A DNA stretch of 64,000 nt from G963663315 sp965204925 (GCA_965204925.1 OZ242021.1:1178001-1242000), one strand, 5' to 3'. Positions 34,095-46,082 are shown, counted from the stretch's first letter. Translations and numbers: made by a program. The notes: generated by a model not told the origin, from the sequence alone.

Positions 34095-35593
34095 TGGTGG
34101 CCGTTTGCTCGCCAGCCTGTGACTGGCCAACTGAAACCATTGAGGAAATTTCCGAAAAAGTGGCCGCGGGGCCTTTTGGTTCTACTATCAAGGTGGAAAC
34201 CTTTGTACCGAAGGGTGTGCCTGTCATCAGCGGCCAGCATCTTCACGGTGTTCGGGTTGACGATACCCCCGGTTTCAACTTCATTACTGACGAGCACGCA
34301 AAGCGGCTCAAGAACGCCAATGTTCACCGTAGCGACGTGATCTTCACTCGCGCAGGCAACATCGGGCAAGTCGCTTTTGTGCCGGAATACTCGCGCTTCG
34401 ACCGCTATGTCATTTCGCCACGGCAGTTCTACATGCGTTGCGACAAATCAAAAGTGATTCCTGAGTTTATCGCTCTATATTTCACATCAACCGAAGGCCA
34501 ACACAAGCTACTTGCCAATGCATCCCAAGTAGGGGTTCCGTCCATAGCCCAGGCTGTAACCTACCTGCGCACACTCAAGATTCCTCTCCCGCCCCTCCCC
34601 GAACAACGCGCCATTGCCCATATCCTTGGCACGCTGGACGACAAGATTGAACTGAACCGGCGTATGAACCGGACGCTGGAAGAGATGGCGCGCGCCCTGT
34701 TCAAATCCTGGTTCGTCGATTTCGACCCCGTACGCGCCAAGATGGCGCTCAAACAACAGCGCGCCGGTGGGGGACGGGTCGGAGAATGCACGGGCGGGAG
34801 ACCCCCCACCGCATCAGCCTTCGCCTGCGGCTCGCCTTCTGCGACTCCCCCTCAAGGGGGGAGTGATTGGACGATACAGCGCGCACAAGCCTGTCTCGAC
34901 AGTTTGGGCGAGGAAATCGCTTCGCTCTTCCCTAACCGGCTCGTTGACTCCGAACTCGGTGAAATACCGGAAGGGTGGGTAGTGTCTGAAATCGGTAGCG
35001 AAGTCACCGTTGTTGGAGGCTCAACCCCAAACACAAAGGAGCCCGCCTACTGGAAAAATGGGGATCGGCATTGGGCCACTCCGAAGGATATGTCAAAACT
35101 CGCTACACCAGTATTGCTTGACACAGAAAGAAAGATCACTGACTCTGGAGTCAAGAAGATCAGCTCTGGCCTTTTGCCGGTTGGCACGGTTCTATTATCT
35201 TCTCGCGCTCCCATTGGTTATCTTGCGATCACTGATTTGCGAACTGCCATCAATCAAGGCTTTATTGCCATGATCTGCGAGAAACAACTACCTGACATCT
35301 TCGTCTTGTTTTGGTGTCACGAAAACATCGGCCATATCAAAGGTATATCGGGCGGCTCGACTTTCGCTGAGATTAACAAGAAAGTATTTCGCACGGTTTC
35401 GGTGATCGTCCCAACTGCGCCGGAACTTGCCACCTTTGAATACATTGTCCGCCCCTTGTATCGTCGCATCGTCTCGAATGAGAAAGAATCAAAATCGCTC
35501 GCACACCTACGCGACACCCTCCTCCCCAAACTCATTTCCGGCGAAATCCGCCTGCGCGATGCCGTCAATCTGATTGACTCCGCCAATGAATGA
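34091..35593 (+). CDS. hsdS: type I restriction-modification specificity subunit with inserted repeat
   Basis: HsdS reads the bipartite DNA target. The first target domain covers residues ~10-165, then comes the central conserved region with PLPPLPEQRAIAHILGTLDDKIELNRR (~170-196) and SWFVDFDPVRAK. Residues ~224-260 are encoded by dispersed repeat B (34761-34870): a Gly/Pro/Ala-rich stretch such as GGRPPTASAFACGSPSA, in frame. Then LFPNRLVDSELGEIPEGW leads into the second target domain and the final helix (LRDTLLPKLISGEIRL). The insertion sits in the coiled spacer that sets the distance between half-sites. Complete at 500 residues, but no functional hsdM is adjacent. Confidence 0.9.
   Translation: MMVAVCSPACDWPTETIEEISEKVAAGPFGSTIKVETFVPKGVPVISGQHLHGVRVDDTPGFNFITDEHAKRLKNANVHRSDVIFTRAGNIGQVAFVPEYSRFDRYVISPRQFYMRCDKSKVIPEFIALYFTSTEGQHKLLANASQVGVPSIAQAVTYLRTLKIPLPPLPEQRAIAHILGTLDDKIELNRRMNRTLEEMARALFKSWFVDFDPVRAKMALKQQRAGGGRVGECTGGRPPTASAFACGSPSATPPQGGSDWTIQRAQACLDSLGEEIASLFPNRLVDSELGEIPEGWVVSEIGSEVTVVGGSTPNTKEPAYWKNGDRHWATPKDMSKLATPVLLDTERKITDSGVKKISSGLLPVGTVLLSSRAPIGYLAITDLRTAINQGFIAMICEKQLPDIFVLFWCHENIGHIKGISGGSTFAEINKKVFRTVSVIVPTAPELATFEYIVRPLYRRIVSNEKESKSLAHLRDTLLPKLISGEIRLRDAVNLIDSANE
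34761..34870. repeat. repeat B copy inside hsdS
   Basis: Matches the right two-thirds of the complete copy at 35649-35806, with two single-base insertions relative to it. The 24-base hairpin end is at 34844-34867. It is read in frame as part of HsdS. Confidence 0.9.
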
Positions 35594-35648
35594 CACGTCA
35601 TCGATTATGCTTCCTGCCTCATCCATTTCAACCCCGCACGCACTAACT

Positions 35649-35806
35649 ATCACTCCCCCCTTGAGGGGGAGTCGGCGAGGCAAGGGCGGCAGCCCGCAGA
35701 CGCGCCGGTGGGGGACGGTCGGAGAATGCACGAGCGGGAGACCCCCACCGCATCAGCCTTCGCCTGCGGCTCGCCTTCTGCAACTCCCCCTCAAGGGGGG
35801 AGTGAT
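35649..35806. repeat. repeat B, complete 158-bp copy with 24-bp inverted ends
   Basis: The ends (35649-35672 and 35783-35806) are perfect inverted repeats of 24 bases; each end is itself nearly a hairpin (CCCCCTCAAGGGGG core). There is no gene inside. It fills most of the 229-base gap between hsdS and hsdR. Similarity to the copy near 39.06 kb continues 19 bases beyond the left end, so the unit may be slightly longer. It looks like a MITE or REP-type element whose mobilising enzyme is elsewhere. Confidence 0.9.
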
Positions 35807-35822
35807 TGGGCCGCGATAGCCG

Positions 35823-38954
<3,132 letters not shown>

Positions 38955-39024
38955 TGCCGGATATGGCAGAGGGCGTCGCCGGCCTGACCGAAGAAATCGA
39001 CCCTGCCCATCGTACCCCCGCCGA

Positions 39025-39099
39025 ATCAGCCTTCGCCTGACGGCTCGGCTTCTGCGACTCCCCCTCAAGGGGGGAGTGATAGTTAGTGCGTACGGGGTT
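39025..39099. repeat. repeat B, right-end copy
   Basis: CAGCCTTCGCCTG.CGGCTCG.CTTCTGCGACTC matches the right part of the complete copy, with the 24-base end at 39057-39080. The following 19 bases (39081-39099) match, in reverse, the outer left flank of the complete copy (35630-35648). Confidence 0.85.
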
Positions 39100-39552
39100 C
39101 ATAAGCTGAAGCGCAAGGTGCTGGCCCCGTATCGTGTGAAGGGGCAGCCGAAAGACTGGAAACACGAGGGAGAAAGCAACTATCGGTTCACGCATCCATC
39201 CAATATATGGACGGATTTGACCGTTCCGTTCTGGTCGATGCCTGAAAACACTTCGCATCCCGCGCAAAAGCCGGAAAAGTTGTTTGCGAAGCTGGTTCTT
39301 GCGAGTTCCAGGAAAAATGACTTTGTTTTCGATCCGTTCGCGGGCAGCGGTACGTCTGTAGTCGTTGCGGAAAAACTTGGCAGGCGTTGGTGTGGCGTTG
39401 ACATCAACTCCGAGTATTTGTGCTGGGCAAGAAAGCGTATTTGCGCTGCGCGACTGGACCCAGCTATCCAGGGCTATAGTGATGGCGTCTTCCGTGAAAT
39501 CAATTTCCTTTTTTCAGGTCAAGGGCGAGCCGGTACAGCCGGTTTTTGCTGA
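39097..39552 (+). pseudogene. DNA methyltransferase C-terminal fragment
   Basis: The open frame contains HKLKRKVLAPYRVKGQPKDW, FWSMPENTSHPAQKPEKLFAKL and motif I DFVFDPFAGSGTSVVVAEKLGRRW, followed by CGVDINSEY: the last third of a beta-class amino-methyltransferase. The (D/S)PPY catalytic motif and everything before are absent; repeat B ends exactly where similarity begins. The last ~18 codons probably run past the original stop and overlap the 3' end of rsmI by 53 bases. It is a decayed gene and could not methylate DNA. Confidence 0.8.
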
Positions 39553-40345
39553 CTCCGAATGTGTCGCTGACCATTTTTGCCGCCACTCTGGCAGGCATGT
39601 GGCCAATCATTTTCGCCATCAGTCCGGAGGCTTTTTGCCAGTCGGGATGATCGGGTAACTGCCAGGATAATACGATGACGAATTCCCCCTTTTGATTGTA
39701 GTCGTCCTGTTCGACCTGCCGGTGGACTGTTTCAATGTCGCCATGGTAGAACGACTCGAATTTCTTGGTCATCTCCCGGGCTATGGTGATTTTTGCATTG
39801 CCCGGCAGACAGGACCGGATATCCTCAAGCGCCTCGACAATGCGGTGACTCGACTCGAATAATACCAGAGTCCTCGTTTCGCTTGATAATTCCGTCAGCT
39901 TCTGCAAACGCTGCTTTCGCGCGGTCGGCAGGAATCCCTCGAAGCAAAAGCGGTCAGCCGGCAGTCCGGAAGCTGAAAGCGCCGCGATAACGGCGCTCGG
40001 ACCGGGAACCGGGATGACATCCAGCTGATTGCTGCGCGCTGCCTGAACCAGTCGATAGCCGGGGTCACTAATCAACGGAGTACCCGCATCGCTGATCAGC
40101 GCAATGTCCAATCCCTGTCGTAACAAGCGTATTATTGCGGGAGCCTGTTCGTTTTCGTTGTGTTCGTGAAAAGATCGGGTTGTATTTTTGATGCGGTAGT
40201 GATTGAGCAGTTTTGCCGCATGCCGGGTGTCTTCCGCCAGTATCAGCGCGGCTTGCGCCAGTACGGCTTTTGCGCGCAACCCGATGTCTTGCAGATTGCC
40301 GATCGGAGTGGCCACTATGTACAGTGATCCTGCTTTGCCGTTCAT
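39500..40345 (-). CDS. rsmI: 16S rRNA 2'-O-ribose C1402 methyltransferase
   Basis: RsmI methylates the ribose of C1402 in the ribosomal decoding centre. SLYIVATPIGNLQDIGLRA and LAEDTRHAAKLLNHY are the N-terminal family motifs. ALISDAGTPLISDPGYRLV and VIPVPGPSAVIAALSASGLP make up the SAM pocket, and FEGFLPTARKQRLQ and FESSHRI follow. Length is 281 residues. It is divergent from lpoA with 58 bases between starts. Its 3' end is overlapped by the methyltransferase fragment, so the island insertion stopped just at this gene. Confidence 0.96.
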   Translation of the reverse strand: MNGKAGSLYIVATPIGNLQDIGLRAKAVLAQAALILAEDTRHAAKLLNHYRIKNTTRSFHEHNENEQAPAIIRLLRQGLDIALISDAGTPLISDPGYRLVQAARSNQLDVIPVPGPSAVIAALSASGLPADRFCFEGFLPTARKQRLQKLTELSSETRTLVLFESSHRIVEALEDIRSCLPGNAKITIAREMTKKFESFYHGDIETVHRQVEQDDYNQKGEFVIVLSWQLPDHPDWQKASGLMAKMIGHMPARVAAKMVSDTFGVSKNRLYRLALDLKKGN

Positions 40346-40403
40346 TACCGAATTTCTTATACTGTATAGTGTGTGTATCCGCTACTGCAATTCAGGGAAC
40401 TTC

Positions 40404-42431
40404 ATGATCCCATTCTTTGGACACTTGTCAAAATTTTTACCGGGACGCAGCCTGATGCCCGCAAAACCGGGGCTGCTGCCCCCCGGCATCGCTCTCGGCA
40501 TGGTCTGCGTGCTGCTCGCCAACTGTACACAATTGCCGCAGGCGCCGCCAATAATCGTGGAGGAGGTTGCACAACAGACCGATGCCGAAAAAGAAACGAA
40601 CATAAAAAAGGAAACGGAATCCATAACCGAGCCGGAACCGGCTGCGATCAGCCATGCTCTTGAGGAAGAAGAGACGATTGTCATTATTGACGATGGCAGC
40701 GCGACAGAGTGGCAGGCAGATTCACCTTCAATGCGGGAAAAATCGGAGCGGCAGATTCTTCTGGCAAAAACGCAGCTGGACTCAGGTTTCCCGACAACAG
40801 CGGTAGAAACGCTTCTGAAACTCGACTCCGAGGTTACAGGCGAGGCCCGGCTGGAGACGTGGGAAACCCTGCTGCAAATACTCGAATCGCTCGACTCTCT
40901 GCACCGCTTACTGCTGCTTGAAGAGATCACCGACCCGAATCTGGCTGGCTGGCTGGCATTGCTTGAGGTACTTGTTTCCGGGACGCAAGCTGAATTACAG
41001 AATTGGAGACGGGTTTGGCCGAACCACCCGGCAAGCTCCGCATTCATTGATTCATACATCGTGAATCGCCCGCAAAACAGGCAACAAATCGCCTTGCTCC
41101 TGCCTCTTGCCTCACCGGACGGCAGGGCCGCTCGGGCTTTTTACGACGGGTTCTCTGAAACGCACAGGCAGGATAGTTCCTGGCCGAAACCGGATCTGGT
41201 TTTATACGATATCGGCTCCGACCCCTCTCTGGCTCCCTTTTACTATCGGGGCGCCGAAACGGGGGGCGCTGATTTCATCGTTGGCCCGTTGGGGAGAAAA
41301 GCGGTGGGAAGCCTTCTCGCCAGCGGCAACCTTGAAACCGACACATTGCTGCTTGCCGATATTCCCTCCGACAAGGTGACGGACAATCTGTATGGCATCA
41401 GCCTGTCTCCGGAAAATGAGGCGCGCCAGATGGCAAACAAGGCGTACGCTAGCGGTCACAGGAATGCCAGCGTGCTGCGCAGCGAAGGAGAGTGGGGCGA
41501 ACGGGTCGCCAACGCATTCGTCAACCATTGGGAAGGTCTGGGCGGCCAGCTTGTGAAAAACGCCTCATTTCCGAAAGATGTCTCGCATCATACCAAAGTG
41601 GTGCAGAAGTTTCTGGGAGTCGACAAGAGTATTGTCCGTCATCGTTTGATGGAAGCGCAAACCGGGCTAGACCTGAAATTTACGCCCAGACGCAATGAAG
41701 ACATGGATTTCATCTTTCTCGCGGCTACCGCAGCCCAGAGTAGACTGATCGTACCCCAACTCCGCTTTTTCCAGGGCCATGGCGTACCCCTCTATGCGAC
41801 TTCCTATGTTTACGCGGGCAAACCGGACCCGGCGATGAACGCAGACCTGGATGGGTTGATTTTTGGAGAAATGCGGTGGGTCCTGGACGGCGTTGCGTTG
41901 TACAAACAGCAAAAGGCCATGGCCAAGGTGCGCAGAGCGGCAGAATCTGGCGGCAACCCGAACGACCGTGAAGAAAACCCGCCTCCCGGCACGGATGCCC
42001 CCGCAGACACTCCCGAAGCTCTTTCCGACACTGGCGTGTACGCCTCCGCGGGCGCCCCTGAAGCTCTCTCTGACAGCGGCGTAACCGCGCCGGATTCGTC
42101 CGGGGGACATGACAAATCCGATGACTTCAATGCGGGTATGGCTATAGATACGGATGCCGGGCCGCAACGCCCTTATGCCCGGACTGCCCTCGACCGACTG
42201 TACGCTCTCGGGGTGCAGAGCTACCAGATCATTCCCCGATTACCGGTGTTACGGCAGAACCCATGGATGAAATTCCCCGGCAAGGCCATGACGGTGCGTG
42301 TCGGCGCGGACGGGAATGTGGTGCATCTGCCCGTCTGGGCAAGGTTCGAATTGGGGCTGGCGGAGCCGTTGCCGGAAACGGGCAGCCCCGACAGTTCCCT
42401 GTATCCCGTACGTCCGGGGGAAGAAATGTGA
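40404..42431 (+). CDS. lpoA: penicillin-binding protein activator LpoA
   Basis: LpoA is an outer-membrane lipoprotein that stimulates PBP1A in peptidoglycan synthesis. The signal peptide ends GMVCVLLANC with the lipid-modified Cys. The N-terminal TPR-like part (residues ~100-220) is followed by a periplasmic-binding-protein-like domain starting RQQIALLLPLASPDGRAARAFYDGF. Residues ~520-580 form an Ala/Pro/Glu-rich linker with two near-repeats (PEALSDTGV, PEALSDSGV). CAGGGA precedes ATG 40404; ATG 40455 gives a shorter signal and is possible. The stop overlaps yraN. Confidence 0.9.
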   Translation: MIPFFGHLSKFLPGRSLMPAKPGLLPPGIALGMVCVLLANCTQLPQAPPIIVEEVAQQTDAEKETNIKKETESITEPEPAAISHALEEEETIVIIDDGSATEWQADSPSMREKSERQILLAKTQLDSGFPTTAVETLLKLDSEVTGEARLETWETLLQILESLDSLHRLLLLEEITDPNLAGWLALLEVLVSGTQAELQNWRRVWPNHPASSAFIDSYIVNRPQNRQQIALLLPLASPDGRAARAFYDGFSETHRQDSSWPKPDLVLYDIGSDPSLAPFYYRGAETGGADFIVGPLGRKAVGSLLASGNLETDTLLLADIPSDKVTDNLYGISLSPENEARQMANKAYASGHRNASVLRSEGEWGERVANAFVNHWEGLGGQLVKNASFPKDVSHHTKVVQKFLGVDKSIVRHRLMEAQTGLDLKFTPRRNEDMDFIFLAATAAQSRLIVPQLRFFQGHGVPLYATSYVYAGKPDPAMNADLDGLIFGEMRWVLDGVALYKQQKAMAKVRRAAESGGNPNDREENPPPGTDAPADTPEALSDTGVYASAGAPEALSDSGVTAPDSSGGHDKSDDFNAGMAIDTDAGPQRPYARTALDRLYALGVQSYQIIPRLPVLRQNPWMKFPGKAMTVRVGADGNVVHLPVWARFELGLAEPLPETGSPDSSLYPVRPGEEM

Positions 42432-42787
42432 AGGCGCTCCATTTGCAAAATGGTGAAGATGCGGAGTCCATTGCACTGTCGTGGCTGGAAGCGCGCGGGC
42501 TTACCCTGGTTGCCCGCAACTACGCAAGGAAATGTGGTGAAGTCGACCTGATCATGCGCCAGGGGCATGATCTGGTATTTGTCGAGGTGCGCTATCGAAA
42601 AAACCGGGCCTTTGGCGGGGCTGAAGCAAGCATCACCCGCAAAAAACAAAACAGGATCCGCAAAACCGCCGAATCCTTTTTGCAACAATACCGCGACAGT
42701 TACTATGACCAGTGCCGCTTCGATGTCATTGCGATCACCGGACCAAAAGGCCGTCTTGATATCAACTGGATAAGACATGCGTTTTGA
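42428..42787 (+). CDS. yraN: YraN family protein (UPF0102)
   Basis: YraN proteins have a small PD-(D/E)xK-like nuclease fold; the cellular role is uncertain. GEDAESIALSWLEARGLTLVARNYARKCGEVDLIM shows the conserved G..AE..A...L...G..I..RN.R...GE+DLI pattern in two parts, then LVFVEVRYR with the putative catalytic Glu. FDVIAI and INWIRHAF end the protein. GTG 42428 overlaps the lpoA stop and gives 119 residues, the standard length. Confidence 0.93.
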   Translation: MKALHLQNGEDAESIALSWLEARGLTLVARNYARKCGEVDLIMRQGHDLVFVEVRYRKNRAFGGAEASITRKKQNRIRKTAESFLQQYRDSYYDQCRFDVIAITGPKGRLDINWIRHAF

Positions 42788-43014
42788 ATGGCGCCCCGGT
42801 GGCGATGCGTGACACCAATGCCGTTGTCGTTCAGGGAGTGAACAAATCCTGGCGGGAAGGCCACGGTATTCGGCGGATTCCGGGAAGTACCGCGCAGGGC
42901 AAGTGGTCGCCCCCGCAGCCTCCATATGGCTGGAACCCGGACAGGGCTTGTACTTGTACTTCGGGATTCTGTAAACTTCCGTAATTGACCTGACCTCTGT
43001 TCGAGAAAAGCGAC

Positions 43015-43677
43015 ATGACCCCGACAAACGACCATGCGGGTTCCTGCCTGAAATCGTGGAAAACCCTTTCTTGCAGCCTGATTATTCTTGCGGCCATACA
43101 GTCCGTCACCGCCTGTGCTCCTCTTTTGATTGGCACTGCGATGGTCACATCCGTCGACTTGGGCACGGAAAGACGTACCCTGGGGCGTAATATTGACGAT
43201 AATCTGCTGGAACTGGAATTGCGAAGCGCTTACAGAAACGACGAGAACCTCGGTTCACCGGTCAATATCAGTGTAACGATCATCAATGGAATCGTACTGC
43301 TCACCGGGGAAGTCCATACCGATGAACAACGCCAGTACGCAGAATCCGTAGCCAGAGGGTATGAGCAGACCCGCAATGTGGTCAATGAACTGGATCTGGC
43401 CGGGCGCAGCAGTCTCAACAGTCGCGCAAACGATACCTGGATCACCGGCAAGGTAAAAGCCGTCTTGCTGACCGCGGACAATGTGCCGTCATCCAGTATC
43501 AAGGTAGTTACCGAGCGCGGCAAAGTTTATCTCATGGGTCTGGTTACACAGGAAGAAGCACAGGCCGCAGTCGAAGCGGCGCAGGGTGTCGTTGGCGTGA
43601 CCCATATCGTCAAGGTTTTCGAGTACATCAAAAACGAACAACCGGATCAGGGCGAAGATTCTGCGGAAGGCAGTTGA
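43015..43677 (+). CDS. dolP: BON-domain outer-membrane lipoprotein DolP
   Basis: DolP (YraP) supports outer-membrane integrity and BAM function. The signal ends IILAAIQSVTAC with the lipoprotein Cys34. Two BON domains follow: ~55-125 (NISVTIINGIVLLTGEV, ARGYEQTRNVVNEL) and ~135-205 (TWITGKVKAVLL, KVVTERGKVYLMGLV, VVGVTHIVKVFEYI). In E. coli diaA lies between yraN and dolP; here there is only a 227-base gap (42788-43014) with no gene I can support. The tail is acidic. Confidence 0.9.
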   Translation: MTPTNDHAGSCLKSWKTLSCSLIILAAIQSVTACAPLLIGTAMVTSVDLGTERRTLGRNIDDNLLELELRSAYRNDENLGSPVNISVTIINGIVLLTGEVHTDEQRQYAESVARGYEQTRNVVNELDLAGRSSLNSRANDTWITGKVKAVLLTADNVPSSSIKVVTERGKVYLMGLVTQEEAQAAVEAAQGVVGVTHIVKVFEYIKNEQPDQGEDSAEGS

Positions 43678-44156
43678 TTCTGCAACAAAAGGTATATTTC
43701 CCCGGCTCCGGGGGCGCGCTTGATCGGTGGATTTCAGGATTTGACCGTCCACTCGTTTTCACTAATGGCGTATTCGACATCCTTCACCGCGGGCATGTCG
43801 CATACCTGCATAGCGCCGCCGCTCTGGGAGCGTCACTGGTAGTCGGCATCAATTCGGACGCATCGGTGAAACGGCTCGGCAAGGGGGTGGAGCGGCCATT
43901 CAATACCCTTGCGGAGCGGGCCATGGTGCTGGCTGCCCTCGGCTGCGTCGACGGAGTTGTACCGTTTGATCAGGATACTCCGCTGGAATTGATCATGCAG
44001 ATCCAACCGGAGGCGCTGGTAAAGGGGGGTGACTGGAAGATTGAAGACATCGCGGGCGGCCGGGAAGTGCAGAGCCGCGGAGGGTCAGTGCATTCGATAC
44101 CGTTCGAGTACCCGACTTCAACGACATCGCTGATCGAAAAAATAAGAAATTCCTGA
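43674..44156 (+). CDS. hldE: D-glycero-beta-D-manno-heptose 1-phosphate adenylyltransferase
   Basis: This is the nucleotidyltransferase half of HldE (also called RfaE2 or HldC), making ADP-heptose for lipopolysaccharide core. VFTNGVFDILHRGHVAYLHSA contains the GxFDxxHxGH motif, followed by LVVGINSDASVKRLGKG, RPFNTLAERAMVLAAL, PFDQDTPLELI, LVKGGDW and the C-terminal TTSLIEKI. Only 160 residues: the kinase domain is not attached and must be separate. The TTG start overlaps the dolP stop in TTGA, so it is co-translated. Confidence 0.9.
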   Translation: MILQQKVYFPGSGGALDRWISGFDRPLVFTNGVFDILHRGHVAYLHSAAALGASLVVGINSDASVKRLGKGVERPFNTLAERAMVLAALGCVDGVVPFDQDTPLELIMQIQPEALVKGGDWKIEDIAGGREVQSRGGSVHSIPFEYPTSTTSLIEKIRNS

Positions 44157-44359
44157 GCAGGGGTCGGTGTCCGGCGAGCGAATCCCGTGTCCAGATTCAG
44201 GTGAAATGGGACTGTGAGATTGCAACACACCTTCTTGAGCAGGGATTTACGGTAATCAGCCGACAGTCCATAGAAGATAATCTTTGCAGGCGCTCCCGTG
44301 ACTTCACTGATGGATGATCAGCCATTATTCGCTCCCGTTGCACCTGTATAGTATGTATG

Positions 44360-45676
44360 TCATCGCGCCGAACCCGGTTCGGCAGGGAACCACTCCCTCA
44401 GTATACTGCACAACCTTTGGAAGGACCGGTCTTCGCAGCCTCGCAGCGACACTCGTTCGGCGATCTGCTGGTACAGAGACGAACTACGAGGAACCCCCGC
44501 CTCGCGTAATGCTGAATCGAATGCCTCTTTGGGGCGCCCGGGCTTCAAGTCAGGCGGGTGAACCCAGCCTTTGTCAACCAGCCATTCACGAAGCTGAGGG
44601 TGCTCGGAGCCGAGGACAATATCGGTCGCGCCATTGTCGTTTTTTGCGAAGCATAGCACGTCGTCCCTTCGTGCGACGCTTAGCACGACCGGTGAATGGG
44701 TCGCCAACAGTACCTGTGCCGTGTACATAGAGCGAAGCGAGTCGTAGACGGTTGCAATAGCGCCCGGATGAATTCCATTTTCCGGCTCCTCTATCAGGTA
44801 GAGTCCGTGCAGGTCGGTGAGATATGCGGGCAGTGTGAGCGCTGTCAGGCGCAGTGTGCCGTCCGAGACCAGCCAGGATGGAACAGTCAATCCCCCCGAA
44901 TATTCGTAAGTCATGTAGCAGTGCCGATCCTCCGGGCGCTTGATGGTGCGGATGTCTGTCAGGTCGGGCAGCGCCGTTCGCAAATGCGCGATCCATTGCG
45001 CGTGACGTTTCGGAGCGTTTTCCCGCAAGCGGGCTACGACCCAGGACAAATTGGAACCGTCCGGCAGGAACCCGGAGACGCGCGTTGGGGGACTTGGATA
45101 GCGGATCGCGCGGCTGTTGAGCATGAAACGCTGGATGCCTGACCCTAGGTATTCACGAAACCAGGTTGCGATCGGGAACGAGGCCTCGTCCGCCGGGAGG
45201 TTGCCCAGCGCCGATTTCCTCGGCCCAAGCCTGAACGATGGCGCCCAGCGGCGGCCCGGTGGTTTGGTCTCGTCGTAGAAGTTGTCATTACCCCCGGGAA
45301 CCTTGTTGACCAGTACCTTGCAGTCCCGCGACCTGATGTTTGCCTGAAGCGAACTTGGCGGCGTCAGGGACTGAGGAAAAAAATCACGCTGCTTCGCGAC
45401 GCATATACCGGTCTTCCTGAGGAGCAATGTCTCGGCCTCGACAGCCAGTTGAAAGCCGGTACCGCATCCGCCGAACAACAGATCGCGTGGGTCGGGGGTA
45501 CGCTCGGCCAAGGCTTTATCCAGACCATTTGATACGATGTCGCCAAGAAATCCGACGACGTCCAGGAAAGTTGTCTTGCCTGATGCGTTCGGGCCGACCA
45601 AGACGTGAAACGGCTTCAGAGGCTGTGCCACGTAATGCAGGCAGCGGTAGTGCAGCGCCTCGACCGACGTGATCAC
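44360..45676 (-). CDS. AAA-family ATPase (RecF/OLD-like, AAA_21)
   Basis: The protein has Walker A VLVGPNASGKTTFLD (residues ~26-40), an ABC-like signature region VSDGTLRLTALTLPAYL and Walker B GLYLIEEPENGIHPGA, followed by VLLATHSPVVLS. Such stand-alone ATPases are often found in defence or DNA-damage modules, paired with a second gene. No nuclease or TOPRIM domain is attached, and the C-terminal ~60 residues look unconserved. GTG 45676 overlaps the stop of an upstream small frame in GTGA, suggesting coupling. Length 438. Role unknown. Confidence 0.75.
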   Translation of the reverse strand: MITSVEALHYRCLHYVAQPLKPFHVLVGPNASGKTTFLDVVGFLGDIVSNGLDKALAERTPDPRDLLFGGCGTGFQLAVEAETLLLRKTGICVAKQRDFFPQSLTPPSSLQANIRSRDCKVLVNKVPGGNDNFYDETKPPGRRWAPSFRLGPRKSALGNLPADEASFPIATWFREYLGSGIQRFMLNSRAIRYPSPPTRVSGFLPDGSNLSWVVARLRENAPKRHAQWIAHLRTALPDLTDIRTIKRPEDRHCYMTYEYSGGLTVPSWLVSDGTLRLTALTLPAYLTDLHGLYLIEEPENGIHPGAIATVYDSLRSMYTAQVLLATHSPVVLSVARRDDVLCFAKNDNGATDIVLGSEHPQLREWLVDKGWVHPPDLKPGRPKEAFDSALREAGVPRSSSLYQQIAERVSLRGCEDRSFQRLCSILREWFPAEPGSAR

Positions 45677-45754
45677 GACTGCCCTCCGTTGCGCGCTCCC
45701 ACGTTCAGAATTTCATGCAGCAAGCCTTCGGACTCCTTCTCCACTACCAGGATA

Positions 45755-45961
45755 TCAACGCGAACTCCGTTCTGTAAACTGTTCCGCCTGATTGGTGGCT
45801 TTCGCCTCACCGTCTTCGTATCCCGCTTCGTAGGCATCGTTGGTTCTTTGCTCTTCACGCCTGGGATTGCCCAGGAAACCGTTGGCCCAGCCCTGTATAT
45901 ACTCGGAGCTGACACCCGTTTTTTCGAGTTTGCGTATGGTTTCGTAGTACATCTCTTCCAC
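45755..45961 (-). CDS. small conserved-looking protein, 68 residues
   Basis: The product contains YYETIRKLEKTGVSSEYIQGWANGF followed by LGNPRREEQRTNDAYEAGYEDG; the regular GW..GFLGNP..EEQR...AYEAGY.DG pattern looks like a real short protein family I have seen but cannot name. The first 68 codons use GTG 45961, with ATG 45952 as an alternative. The C-terminal residues (TERSSR) may reflect a frameshift. It precedes the AAA ATPase on the same strand with ~80 bases between. Another frame (45673-45915) overlaps it and ends on the ATPase start, with unclear coding status. Confidence 0.45.
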   Translation of the reverse strand: MEEMYYETIRKLEKTGVSSEYIQGWANGFLGNPRREEQRTNDAYEAGYEDGEAKATNQAEQFTERSSR

Positions 45962-46082
45962 TCTAGGGTTGCTCGCGGCCGGCTATTGTCCGCCTTTTGT
46001 GGCTACAACTGAATACTCTTCATGGGGTATCCATAAAGCGCGGACTCACCGGTTGCTGCTTTAAGGTTATAATTATATTGAA

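Noticed and set aside
46045..46073. Promoter for pyc based on TATAAT 46068-46073
   Set aside because: No -35-like hexamer at 16-18 bases; TTGCTG is too close.
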